From positions 1-38,950 of the forward strand of contig JAMPDR010000012.1 in assembly GCA_023665555.1 (NCBI GenBank): a stretch of DNA of 38,950 bases. The letters are read 5' to 3'. The position numbers were made by a program, and so were the translations under genes. Of the stretch, positions 14,945 through 21,857 are shown piece after piece. Each line of letters starts with the position of its first letter. Within the stretch, counting starts at the first letter, position 1. Origin of the DNA: Ruminococcus sp. GTDB lineage: Bacteria > Bacillota > Clostridia > Oscillospirales > Acutalibacteraceae. The notes beneath the pieces were generated by a model. The model was not told where the DNA came from. It did no database searches and worked only from the letters and a program-made list of their open reading frames with translations.

Positions 14945-14978
14945 TAAATCGTTATAATATAACGAAAACAAATATAAT
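14945..14978. promoter_or_regulatory. Operator palindrome overlapping the XRE gene promoter (copy 2)
   Basis: CGTTATA-A-TATAACG at 14950-14964 is a perfect inverted repeat with 7-bp arms. A TATAAT lies within it (14953-14958) and another just after it (14973-14978), so a bound protein would block the promoter. No convincing -35 accompanies either hexamer. Confidence 0.6.
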
Positions 14979-14987
14979 AGGTCTGCT

Positions 14988-15006
14988 TTGGTTAGAATAT
15001 AACCAA
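14988..15006 (+). repeat. Inverted repeat beside the XRE gene ribosome site
   Basis: TTGGTT (14988-14993) pairs with AACCAA (15001-15006) around a 7-nt loop, next to the AAGGAAG ribosome site. It could lower translation of the regulator, or be a second operator. Confidence 0.4.
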
Positions 15007-15020
15007 GGAAGTGATACTAT

Positions 15021-15269
15021 ATGGCAATACGAATTTTATTATCCAAAAAATTAGGTGAGATCAGATGGTCACAGGCTGATTTAGCAAGAAAGACAGGGAT
15101 ACGACCGTCAACAATAAGCGAAATGTATAACGAAGTGTGTGAACGAGTAAACTTAGAATACCTTAATAGAATTTGCGAAGCACTTAACTGCGACTTATCG
15201 GAAATACTGGTTTATGAACCGAGCAAAATAAAAATAACTGACGGGCGAACAAGACGCGGTGAAAAATAA
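15021..15269 (+). CDS. Small XRE/Cro-type helix-turn-helix regulator
   Basis: The 82-residue protein is almost only a helix-turn-helix domain: WSQADLARKTGIRPSTISEMYN (about residues 16-37) followed by VNLEYLNRICEALNCDLSEILVY, typical of the Cro/CI HTH_26 group. A charged tail follows. Proteins of this kind bind short palindromes as dimers and often repress their own promoter. Here a perfect palindrome overlaps the promoter, and a related one lies at the zinc-ribbon gene promoter. The ATG at 15021 follows AAGGAAG by about 9 nt. It is not part of a visible phage or toxin-antitoxin cassette. Confidence 0.88.
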   Translation: MAIRILLSKKLGEIRWSQADLARKTGIRPSTISEMYNEVCERVNLEYLNRICEALNCDLSEILVYEPSKIKITDGRTRRGEK

Positions 15270-15314
15270 TATCTAACATAAACTCTGCGTAGCAGATCAT
15301 ATAAAATCAAACCA

Positions 15315-15343
15315 TTGCAATTCTGACTGAATAATGCTAAAAT
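15315..15343 (+). promoter_or_regulatory. SigA-type promoter for metY
   Basis: TTGCAA at 15315-15320 and TAAAAT at 15338-15343 are 17 bp apart, with TGC before the -10. The leader is only about 20 nt, too short for a SAM riboswitch or T-box. Confidence 0.72.
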
Positions 15344-15372
15344 ATTTCATATAAACATAGGAGGTACTATAT

Positions 15373-16656
15373 ATGAGCAATTATCATCTTAACACAAACT
15401 GCCTGCACGCAGGATATACCCCGAAAAACGGTGAACCGCGAGTTTTACCGATTATTCAAAGCACAACATATAAATATGATTCAAGCGAAGAAATGGGTAA
15501 ACTGTTTGATCTCGAAGCAGACGGATATTTTTACACAAGACTTCAGAATCCGACCAACGATGCCGTTGCCGCAAAAATCGCCGCACTTGAAGGCGGTGTT
15601 GCAGCAGTTCTGACTTCATCGGGACAGGCCGCATCATTCTATTCTGTTTTCAACATCTGCTCAGCAGGTGACCACGTTGTTGCATCTGCCGCTATCTACG
15701 GCGGTACGTTCAATCTGTTCTCTGTGACAATGAAAAAACTCGGTATTGACTTTACCTTTGTAAGTCCTCATGCAAGTACAGAGGAACTTAACTCTGCGTT
15801 CAAGGATAACACAAAACTTGTTTTTGCGGAAACTCTTTCCAATCCGTCACTTGAAGTGCTTGATATTGAAAAATTTGCAAATGCCGCACATGCTCACGGT
15901 GTGCCGCTTATTGTTGATAACACTTTCCCGACACCTGTTAACTGCAATCCGTTCAAGTTCGGCGCCGATATCGTCACACATTCAACAACAAAATATATGG
16001 ACGGTCATGCAACACAGGTTGGCGGTGTTATTGTTGACAGCGGTAACTTTGACTGGACTCAGAATGACAAATTCCCCGGACTTACAACTCCCGACGAAAG
16101 CTATCATGGCATTACTTATACCGAGCGTTTCGGCAAAGGAGCATATATCACAAAGGCTGTTGCTCAGCTTATGAGAGATCTTGGCTCAATTCCGTCGCCG
16201 CAAAACTCATTTTTGCTTAATATTGGTCTTGAAACTTTGTTCCTGCGTGTTGAAAGACATTGCAGCAATGCTCTCGCCGTTGCAAAAATGCTCAAGGCTC
16301 ATCCTGATGTATCGTGGGTAAAATATCCCGGACTCGAAGGCGATGAACAATATGAACTTGCAAAAAAATATATGCCGAACGGCACAAGCGGTGTTATTTC
16401 TTTTGGGGTCAAAGGCGGTAGGGAGGCTGCAACAAAGTTTATGGACAGCCTTAAACTTGCATCTGTTGTAACTCACGTTGCCGATTGCCGCACATGTGCA
16501 CTGCACCCTGCAAGCACAACGCATCGTCAGCTGACTGAGCAGCAGCTTGAAGAATGTGGTGTAAAACCTGACTTGATTCGTCTTTCAGTCGGCATCGAAT
16601 ATATCGATGATATTATTGCCGATATCAATCAAGCGCTCGAAGCTTCAAAAGCGTAA
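15373..16656 (+). CDS. metY: O-acetylhomoserine sulfhydrylase (MetY type)
   Basis: PLP enzyme of the Cys/Met metabolism family that makes homocysteine from O-acetylhomoserine and sulfide. The 427-residue length is right for MetY and longer than MetB or MetC (about 380-400). The PLP lysine is K207 in STTKYMDGH. Other family marks are YTRLQNPTND near 54-63, TSSGQAA near 81-87 and the C-terminal RLSVGIEYIDDIIADINQAL. An AGGAGG precedes the ATG by 8 nt. It is a single-gene unit with its own promoter and terminator. The siroheme reductase at 852 could supply sulfide, but it is 14 kb away and no link is shown. Confidence 0.93.
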   Translation: MSNYHLNTNCLHAGYTPKNGEPRVLPIIQSTTYKYDSSEEMGKLFDLEADGYFYTRLQNPTNDAVAAKIAALEGGVAAVLTSSGQAASFYSVFNICSAGDHVVASAAIYGGTFNLFSVTMKKLGIDFTFVSPHASTEELNSAFKDNTKLVFAETLSNPSLEVLDIEKFANAAHAHGVPLIVDNTFPTPVNCNPFKFGADIVTHSTTKYMDGHATQVGGVIVDSGNFDWTQNDKFPGLTTPDESYHGITYTERFGKGAYITKAVAQLMRDLGSIPSPQNSFLLNIGLETLFLRVERHCSNALAVAKMLKAHPDVSWVKYPGLEGDEQYELAKKYMPNGTSGVISFGVKGGREAATKFMDSLKLASVVTHVADCRTCALHPASTTHRQLTEQQLEECGVKPDLIRLSVGIEYIDDIIADINQALEASKA

Positions 16657-16663
16657 TAAATTT

Positions 16664-16693
16664 AAGCAGTCACTTTGTTAGTGGCTGCTTTTT
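16664..16693 (+). terminator. Rho-independent terminator after metY
   Basis: An 11-bp stem (16664-16674 with 16680-16690, one G-U pair) and TTGTT loop are followed by a short T-run. Confidence 0.82.
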
Positions 16694-16695
16694 CA

Positions 16696-16741
16696 ATATG
16701 CGGGCAAATGTTTTGCCTAGGGTGAATTCCGACCCGCATAT
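16696..16741. repeat. ATATGCGGG palindromic intergenic element, copy A
   Basis: ATATGCGGG (16696-16704) is repeated inverted as CCCGCATAT (16733-16741) around 28 unrelated bases. It lies between the convergent metY and response-regulator genes. The same arms occur at 21800 and 23534. Confidence 0.65.
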
Positions 16742-16773
16742 CAAAAAACACTGCAAATAGTGCTTGCAGTGTT
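16742..16773 (-). terminator. Terminator of the kinase/regulator operon (minus strand)
   Basis: A perfect 9-bp stem (16747-16755 with 16765-16773) is followed on the minus strand by a T-run (complement of 16743-16748). Confidence 0.82.
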
Positions 16774-16785
16774 TAACTCTTATAT

Positions 16786-17502
16786 TTATGCTCTGAATCT
16801 GTATCCTGCGCCCCAAACTGTTTGGATATAATGCGGATTGCTCGGATCATCCTCAATTTTTTCACGAAGTCTGTTGATATGAACGGCAACAGTTGCGTTG
16901 TCGCCGAGCGCGTCATAACCCCAAATGTTTTCATAAAGTCTGTCTTTGCTGAAAACGATGTCAACATTATTCATCAAAAATAACAGCAGTTCATATTCCT
17001 TGTTTTTTAAGTCTACTTCTTTATCGTGAACAAAAACTCTGTGGGTGAGGGGGTTTACAACAATCGCACCGCACTCAATAAGTCGCTCCTTGGTTTCGCC
17101 TTTGCTTTTCAGCCGCTTATATTGAGCAAGGTTTGATTTAACTCTCGCAACAAGCACACTTGGTGAAAACGGCTTTTCAATGTAATCATCTGCACCGAGG
17201 CCGAGTCCTCTGATTTTGTCAACATCATCAAGTTTTGCTGTTACCATTAGTATTGGAATGTCAATACTTTCACGCAGTTTGCGGCAGATGTCAAAGCCTG
17301 TGATGCCCGGAAGCATGATGTCAAGCAAAATTAAATCATAGTTGCCGCTAAGTCCCTTTTTCAGGCCCTCAAATCCATCAAGTGAAATATCAACTTCAAA
17401 GCCGTTTACCAACAAAAAATCACGTTCGATTGAAGCGATATCATTATCATCCTCAATAATAAGTATTCTTTCCATAATAATTACCGTCGATGTGCTATGC
17501 AC
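16786..17502 (-). CDS. OmpR/PhoB-family response regulator
   Basis: The 238-residue protein has a receiver domain with acidic pocket E17-D18-D19, phospho-acceptor D61 in LLDIMLP, the TAK loop and the KPFSPS lysine. A winged-helix DNA-binding domain follows, ending in AVHINRLREKIEDDPSNPHYIQTVWGAGYRF. The GTG at 17502 is chosen since AAAGGA lies 6-7 nt upstream. The ATG at 17475 would match the usual MxRILIIEDD start but has no ribosome site. It is co-transcribed with the kinase gene 13 bp upstream. Target genes are unknown. Confidence 0.92.
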   Translation of the reverse strand: MHSTSTVIIMERILIIEDDNDIASIERDFLLVNGFEVDISLDGFEGLKKGLSGNYDLILLDIMLPGITGFDICRKLRESIDIPILMVTAKLDDVDKIRGLGLGADDYIEKPFSPSVLVARVKSNLAQYKRLKSKGETKERLIECGAIVVNPLTHRVFVHDKEVDLKNKEYELLLFLMNNVDIVFSKDRLYENIWGYDALGDNATVAVHINRLREKIEDDPSNPHYIQTVWGAGYRFRA

Positions 17503-17515
17503 ATCAATTCCTTTC

Positions 17516-19030
17516 TTATTGTTTTACCAAAGGCAGTTTGATAATAATTTTAAGACCGCCGCTCGGAATGTTTTCAGCATGAATTCTGCCATGCATTGAT
17601 TTTTGAACAATATTGCTTACTGTGGATAGTCCGATTCCGCTGCCTTGTTTTGTCTGCTGACGCGCGGCATCACTTCTGAAAAATATATCAAAAATATGTT
17701 CAAGATTCGCTTCGCCGACTCCGGGACCGTCATCACTGATTTCGAGTGTACATTCATCAGTATCAGCCGTGAGAGAAACGTCAACATGGCAAACGGGTTT
17801 GTTTGAATACTTTGCACTGTTATCAATGATGTTTGTCAACATTCTTGCCGTAAGTGACTTGTTGCCGTATACCTTTGCTTCATCACATCTTGAAATTGAA
17901 ATTTGAACATTCTTTACGGCATAATCATTGTCAACCGAAGCCGTGTATTCCTCAATGAACTCTTTGAGGTCTATTGTTTCGTAAGTATTCGATTCGTGCT
18001 CATATTCAAGTCTTGAGAAAAACAGCAGTTCCGAAACCATTTTTTCAATTTGTTCAGCCTTAGCTTTGATGACATCAAGATATTTTTGCTGCGCTTCAGG
18101 TGTTGTTGCTATTCCGTTCTGAATGCCTTCAACATATGCCTTGATTGATGTTAAGGGAGAGAATATGTCGTGAGAAATGCTCATCAGAACTTCTTTTTGG
18201 CTTTGTTTCTGCCTTTGAGTCATTTCAACCGATTCCTTAAGATGATCAGCCATAGTGTTGAATGAATCGCAAATAGGCTTAAATTCATCGCTCTTGTCAT
18301 AGTCAATACGGAAATCAAGGTCACCGCTGCTGATTTTTTCAACACCGTCTGAAAGCATATTAAGGCTGTATTCAATTCGCTTGAATATGGTTCTGTGAAG
18401 AAATTTAGTGAGAAGATATACAATAAGAACAACAATACCGATAAAGAGGACGTTTACCATAAACCATTGCAAAATCAGTTGTGCATTTTTATCATACAGG
18501 CTGATTTTACGTAATTCACCCATAGCTGTAACTTCATATGTATTGCCGTTATTTTCAATAACAGATTTGAAAATTATATTTTTGCCGCTGATAGTAAACA
18601 TGTTATCTTGAACATTTTCAACTAATTTAAGTAATTCATCGTAGTTATCAGGTATTTCATATTCCTCAGATTTAAAATCATAAATTTTTTCGCCGTTTTT
18701 GGTAACAATTACATGAAGCACTCCGTTATTTTCATAATGTTCGGGATAAATGTCCAATATGTTCTCATCACCGGTTTCTTCAAGCTGCTTTCTGTAAGCA
18801 CTGTCCATATATATGCACGCTTCATATGCAATCTGTGTGTTGTCAACAGACTCAAAATATCCTCTGATAACATTGACATCGCCCATAACAAAAATAATGT
18901 AAAGAATTGCAATGCATATAACAGCAAAAATCAGCGGTACAAACAAAAATAAGCCGCTCATAAACCGAAGTTTATTGCCAATCGTCATATCACGAAATCG
19001 TTTACGCTTTTTGATTTGCAGTTTTTTCAT
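17516..19030 (-). CDS. Membrane sensor histidine kinase
   Basis: The 504-residue protein has a basic cytoplasmic N-terminus, membrane helices at about 24-49 and 188-208, and an external sensor region of about 135 residues between them. A HAMP linker follows (about 209-262), then the dimerisation domain with H287 in SISHDIFSPLTSI. The ATPase domain comes last, with N box NIIDNSAKYS, G1 DDGPGVG, F box IFDIFFRS and G2 GSGIGLS. The usual SH(D/E)LRTPL reads SHDIFSPL here: the Arg is replaced by Phe-Ser. A GGAGGA precedes the ATG. The kinase is encoded before the regulator, the reverse of the usual OmpR-type order. The external region shows no domain I can name. Confidence 0.92.
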   Translation of the reverse strand: MKKLQIKKRKRFRDMTIGNKLRFMSGLFLFVPLIFAVICIAILYIIFVMGDVNVIRGYFESVDNTQIAYEACIYMDSAYRKQLEETGDENILDIYPEHYENNGVLHVIVTKNGEKIYDFKSEEYEIPDNYDELLKLVENVQDNMFTISGKNIIFKSVIENNGNTYEVTAMGELRKISLYDKNAQLILQWFMVNVLFIGIVVLIVYLLTKFLHRTIFKRIEYSLNMLSDGVEKISSGDLDFRIDYDKSDEFKPICDSFNTMADHLKESVEMTQRQKQSQKEVLMSISHDIFSPLTSIKAYVEGIQNGIATTPEAQQKYLDVIKAKAEQIEKMVSELLFFSRLEYEHESNTYETIDLKEFIEEYTASVDNDYAVKNVQISISRCDEAKVYGNKSLTARMLTNIIDNSAKYSNKPVCHVDVSLTADTDECTLEISDDGPGVGEANLEHIFDIFFRSDAARQQTKQGSGIGLSTVSNIVQKSMHGRIHAENIPSGGLKIIIKLPLVKQ

Positions 19031-19359
19031 AAATGTCCTCCGATTTTATTCGTCCTATAAATATTAACATATTGTAACGAAAGAATCTATAAACAGAAAA
19101 TAAAAAATAATATATTTGAAAGAAACAGTCAACTTAAAATAATAAATTTATCTTGATTTTATATTTACTTTATTTAATCTTAAAATGGATATATTAGAGT
19201 ATAGATAGTTCCACAGTTTGATTCTTCTTCATATATTATTCTTTCCTCAATCGGGCATCCAAAAAATTGGGTGCTCGAATCCTTTTGTTGACATCTTGCT
19301 GAATATCATTTATAATAAGAACATCTGTTCGGCAATATAAAGTGAAATGAGTGGTAAAT
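19031..19359. other. 329-bp divergent intergenic region
   Basis: No gene is seen. The region is AT-rich. On the minus side, TTGACT (19133-19128) lies 16-17 bp from TATTTT-like sequence and may drive the kinase operon. On the plus side, a 9-bp hairpin with two G-U pairs (19252-19260 with 19269-19277) precedes a TTGACA/TATAAT promoter. The hairpin has no gene upstream to terminate and may be the remains of a lost gene. Confidence 0.6.
19288..19316 (+). promoter_or_regulatory. Consensus SigA promoter for the AlkD-like gene
   Basis: TTGACA at 19288-19293 and TATAAT at 19311-19316 are exactly 17 bp apart, a full match to the consensus. Confidence 0.85.
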
Positions 19360-20049
19360 ATGAAAGACATTGAAAGACACGTGAGAGAAAAACTTTTCTC
19401 CATGCAGGATTTGAAATATAAGGATTTTCACAGTAAATTGATTCCCACAATTGATTCGCAGTTGGTAATCGGAGTGAGAACACCTGAACTTCGAAGATAT
19501 GCAAAAGAATTTTCAAAACACCCTGATGTTCAGGATTTTTTAAATGCTTTGCCACATAAATATTATGAAGAAAACAATCTTCACGGCTTTTTAATTGAAC
19601 TTATGAAAGATTATGATAGTGTCATTGACGCTTTGGATTCCTTTTTGCCTTATGTTGACAACTGGGCAACCTGCGATTTAATGAGGCCTAAGGTTATTAA
19701 AAGGAATAAAGATAAACTTATAAATAAAATAGGTGAGTGGCTTAGTTCTCAAGATACCTATACCATAAGATTTGCAATTGAAATGCTCATGACATTTTAT
19801 CTTGATAATGATTTCAAAATATCTTATGCAGACATGGTTGCGGTGATTAGAAGTGATGAATATTACATCAACATGATGATTGCGTGGTATTTTGCAACGG
19901 CACTTTCCAAACAGTATGATAGCATTATACCATATATCGAAGGAAGAAAGCTTGATATTTGGACTCATAATAAGACAATACAGAAAGCAATTGAAAGCCG
20001 AAGAATAACCGATGAACAAAAGGTGTATCTTCGTACACTCAAAAGATAA
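19360..20049 (+). CDS. AlkD-like DNA alkylation repair protein (HEAT-repeat glycosylase family)
   Basis: The 229-residue all-helical protein matches the AlkD/AlkC-like HEAT-repeat family. GVRTPELRRYAKEF lies near 38-51, YVDNWATCD at 98-106 with the aromatic and Asp residues expected near the lesion-binding cleft, and TIRFAIEMLMTFYL further on with the conserved Arg. AlkD removes bulky or cationic alkylated bases without flipping them. The start at ATG 19360 is preferred; GTG 19351 is in frame, and neither has a strong ribosome site. It is a single gene under a consensus promoter. A weak hairpin over the stop codon (20041-20059, AT-rich, ending in T) may terminate it. Confidence 0.85.
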   Translation: MKDIERHVREKLFSMQDLKYKDFHSKLIPTIDSQLVIGVRTPELRRYAKEFSKHPDVQDFLNALPHKYYEENNLHGFLIELMKDYDSVIDALDSFLPYVDNWATCDLMRPKVIKRNKDKLINKIGEWLSSQDTYTIRFAIEMLMTFYLDNDFKISYADMVAVIRSDEYYINMMIAWYFATALSKQYDSIIPYIEGRKLDIWTHNKTIQKAIESRRITDEQKVYLRTLKR

Positions 20050-20082
20050 TTCATCTTTTTGTTAAAAATACCAGTTTTGGTA

Positions 20083-20110
20083 TTGACTTTGTCGCTATTT
20101 TTGTTATAAT
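20083..20110 (+). promoter_or_regulatory. SigA-type promoter for tRNA-Leu (and probably the symporter)
   Basis: TTGACT at 20083-20088 and TATAAT at 20105-20110 are 16 bp apart and end 14 bp before the tRNA. Confidence 0.78.
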
Positions 20111-20124
20111 TAATAGTACCATGT

Positions 20125-20209
20125 GCGGGTATGGTGGAATTGGCAGACACGCAAGATTTAGGATCTTGTGCCGAAAGGTGTGCAGGTTCGACCCCTGTTA
20201 CCCGCACCA
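20125..20209 (+). tRNA. tRNA-Leu (anticodon TAG)
   Basis: An 85-nt class II tRNA. The 7-bp acceptor stem is GCGGGTA/TACCCGC. The anticodon stem CAAGA/TCTTG encloses the loop TTTAGGA, giving anticodon TAG (codon CUA). A long variable arm follows (TGCCGAAAGGTG region), then a T arm with GTTCGACC, and an encoded CCA at 20207-20209. No terminator separates it from the next gene. Confidence 0.96.
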
Positions 20210-20234
20210 TATTTTATGATTAAGGAGCAAAAAA

Positions 20235-21794
20235 ATGAGTAAAAAAACCGAAAAAGCTGTCGGTGCAATTCGTCACAACACCTATAATGGCAAAGAATTG
20301 ACCGGCTTTCTGGTTGGTCTTGCCGGTCAGAACATCATTTACAACATTATTTCCGGAGGACTTCAGTATTTTTGGCAGTCAATCATTTTCATGCCGGCAA
20401 TGGCAATTTCAGCAATTTTCTTTGCTGCAAGAATTTGGGATGCTGTTAATGATCCTATGATGGGTTCAATCGTTGACAAAACAAGAACCAAATGGGGAAA
20501 ATGTAAACCATATCTCATGTTCATACCGATACCTGTCGGAATCATTACAATTTTGACTTTCTGCAACGGTGTTTATACTGATTACAGTTCAACTCTTGCA
20601 CACGTACTTATCATTGCCTGGGCAGCTGTTGCCTATATTCTCTGGGGTATGTTATATACAATCGGTGATATTCCTCTTTGGGGTGTAACCTCACTCATGA
20701 CAGACAGCGAAAAAGACAGATCAAAAGCTCTTTCTCTTGCTCGTATTGTTGCAAACGTCGGTGCTATCGGCATGCTTATTACTTTTGCAGGTAAAGCGCT
20801 TTCACCTGCTTTCCAAAGTAAGGGAATGGATATTATCCATGCCGATAAAAATTCCTATGTAATTGTTGCAGTTGCTCTTACTATTTTTGCAACGATTTTG
20901 TTCCAGTTTGCAGGTCTTTCTGTTAAAGAAAGAGTTAAGCAGTCTGAAAAGAACTATACACTCAAGGAAAACTTCCAAACAATGTTCCGCAATGTACCGT
21001 TCAGAAAGATTCTTATTTCAGGCGTTTTGAGAAGTCCGATTCAGCTTCTTTCAATTGTAGGACTTACACTCGTTATGTACTACTTCCTTGACAACAATGT
21101 TGCAAACATCATGGTTGACGGTCAACTTCAATTCGGAAAAATAATCAAGCTTCTGCTTATGGGCATTGGTCTTCTCGGCGGTCTTATTATCGGTACTGCT
21201 GTTACACCATCTCTTGTTCCTAAATTCGGCAAAAAGACCCTTTATAACTTCTACTCACTCGGCGGTGCTCTTCCGTATGCAATGATTTTTGTTGTATACA
21301 AAATTTCAGGTGGTGAACTTGAAAAGAGTTGGATTTATGTTATCCTCATGGCAGTTATGATGTTTACTTCCTCATGGGCGATGGGTTCGATCAACATTCT
21401 CCAGTCAATTATGATTGCTGACTGCGTTGACTATGAAGAATATACAAACGGTGTTCGTACCGATGGTGTTTTCTTCTCAGGTCAGTCATTTATCACAAAA
21501 CTTTCAGCAGGTGTTGCATCACTCATTTCAGGTGCTGTTTACAGTATTGTACATTACTCAGGTCAATATGTTGAAACTCTTAACCTCGATCTTGCCGAAG
21601 GTAAATATCACTTCTTTGAAGCAAATGACGGCAAATATGCGATGGCGATGTTCTTCCTTATTTCCATTCCGCCTGCAATCGGCATGATTCTTTCGGTTAT
21701 TCCGACGCTCAAATATCCACTTACAGATAAAGAGCATGCAAGAATCCTTGATGAACTCATTGAAAGACGTAAATCAAAGGAAATCGAAGAATAA
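20235..21794 (+). CDS. GPH-family sugar:cation symporter (MelB-like, MFS)
   Basis: A 519-residue, roughly 12-helix transporter. The glycoside-pentoside-hexuronide family signature is clear: FFAARIWDAVNDPMMGSIVDKTRTKWGKCKPY near residues 61-95, with the paired Asp residues that bind Na+ or H+ in MelB, then DIPLWGVTSLMTDSEKDRSKALSLARI near 150-180. DCVDYEEYTNGVRTDG occurs in the second half. It likely imports an oligosaccharide that the GH13 enzyme encoded next then cleaves inside the cell. An AAGGAG lies 7 nt before the ATG. The gene starts 25 bp after tRNA-Leu, with no promoter of its own seen. Confidence 0.92.
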   Translation: MSKKTEKAVGAIRHNTYNGKELTGFLVGLAGQNIIYNIISGGLQYFWQSIIFMPAMAISAIFFAARIWDAVNDPMMGSIVDKTRTKWGKCKPYLMFIPIPVGIITILTFCNGVYTDYSSTLAHVLIIAWAAVAYILWGMLYTIGDIPLWGVTSLMTDSEKDRSKALSLARIVANVGAIGMLITFAGKALSPAFQSKGMDIIHADKNSYVIVAVALTIFATILFQFAGLSVKERVKQSEKNYTLKENFQTMFRNVPFRKILISGVLRSPIQLLSIVGLTLVMYYFLDNNVANIMVDGQLQFGKIIKLLLMGIGLLGGLIIGTAVTPSLVPKFGKKTLYNFYSLGGALPYAMIFVVYKISGGELEKSWIYVILMAVMMFTSSWAMGSINILQSIMIADCVDYEEYTNGVRTDGVFFSGQSFITKLSAGVASLISGAVYSIVHYSGQYVETLNLDLAEGKYHFFEANDGKYAMAMFFLISIPPAIGMILSVIPTLKYPLTDKEHARILDELIERRKSKEIEE

Positions 21795-21799
21795 AATTA

Positions 21800-21831
21800 A
21801 TATGCGGGTAGCTCGTCAAGTTGCCCGCATT
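21800..21831. repeat. ATATGCGGG palindromic intergenic element, copy B
   Basis: ATATGCGGG (21800-21808) faces CCCGCAT (21824-21830) around 15 bases. It lies between the symporter and GH13 genes. There is no T-run, so it may act as an mRNA stability or processing hairpin between the two messages. Confidence 0.6.
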
Positions 21832-21857
21832 ATTATTAATAAAAGGAGAAATACAAT

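Noticed and set aside
14872..15054. 60-codon frame between the zinc-ribbon and XRE genes
   Set aside because: It spans the terminator, the operator and the XRE promoter and overlaps the XRE start; no ribosome site.
15344..15372. SAM riboswitch or T-box before metY
   Set aside because: The promoter leaves a leader of only about 20 nt, too short for either.
20125..20209. tRNA-Leu acceptor stem as a fourth ATATGCGGG element
   Set aside because: GCGGGTA/TACCCGC is explained by the tRNA fold, and the flanking ATAT arms are absent.
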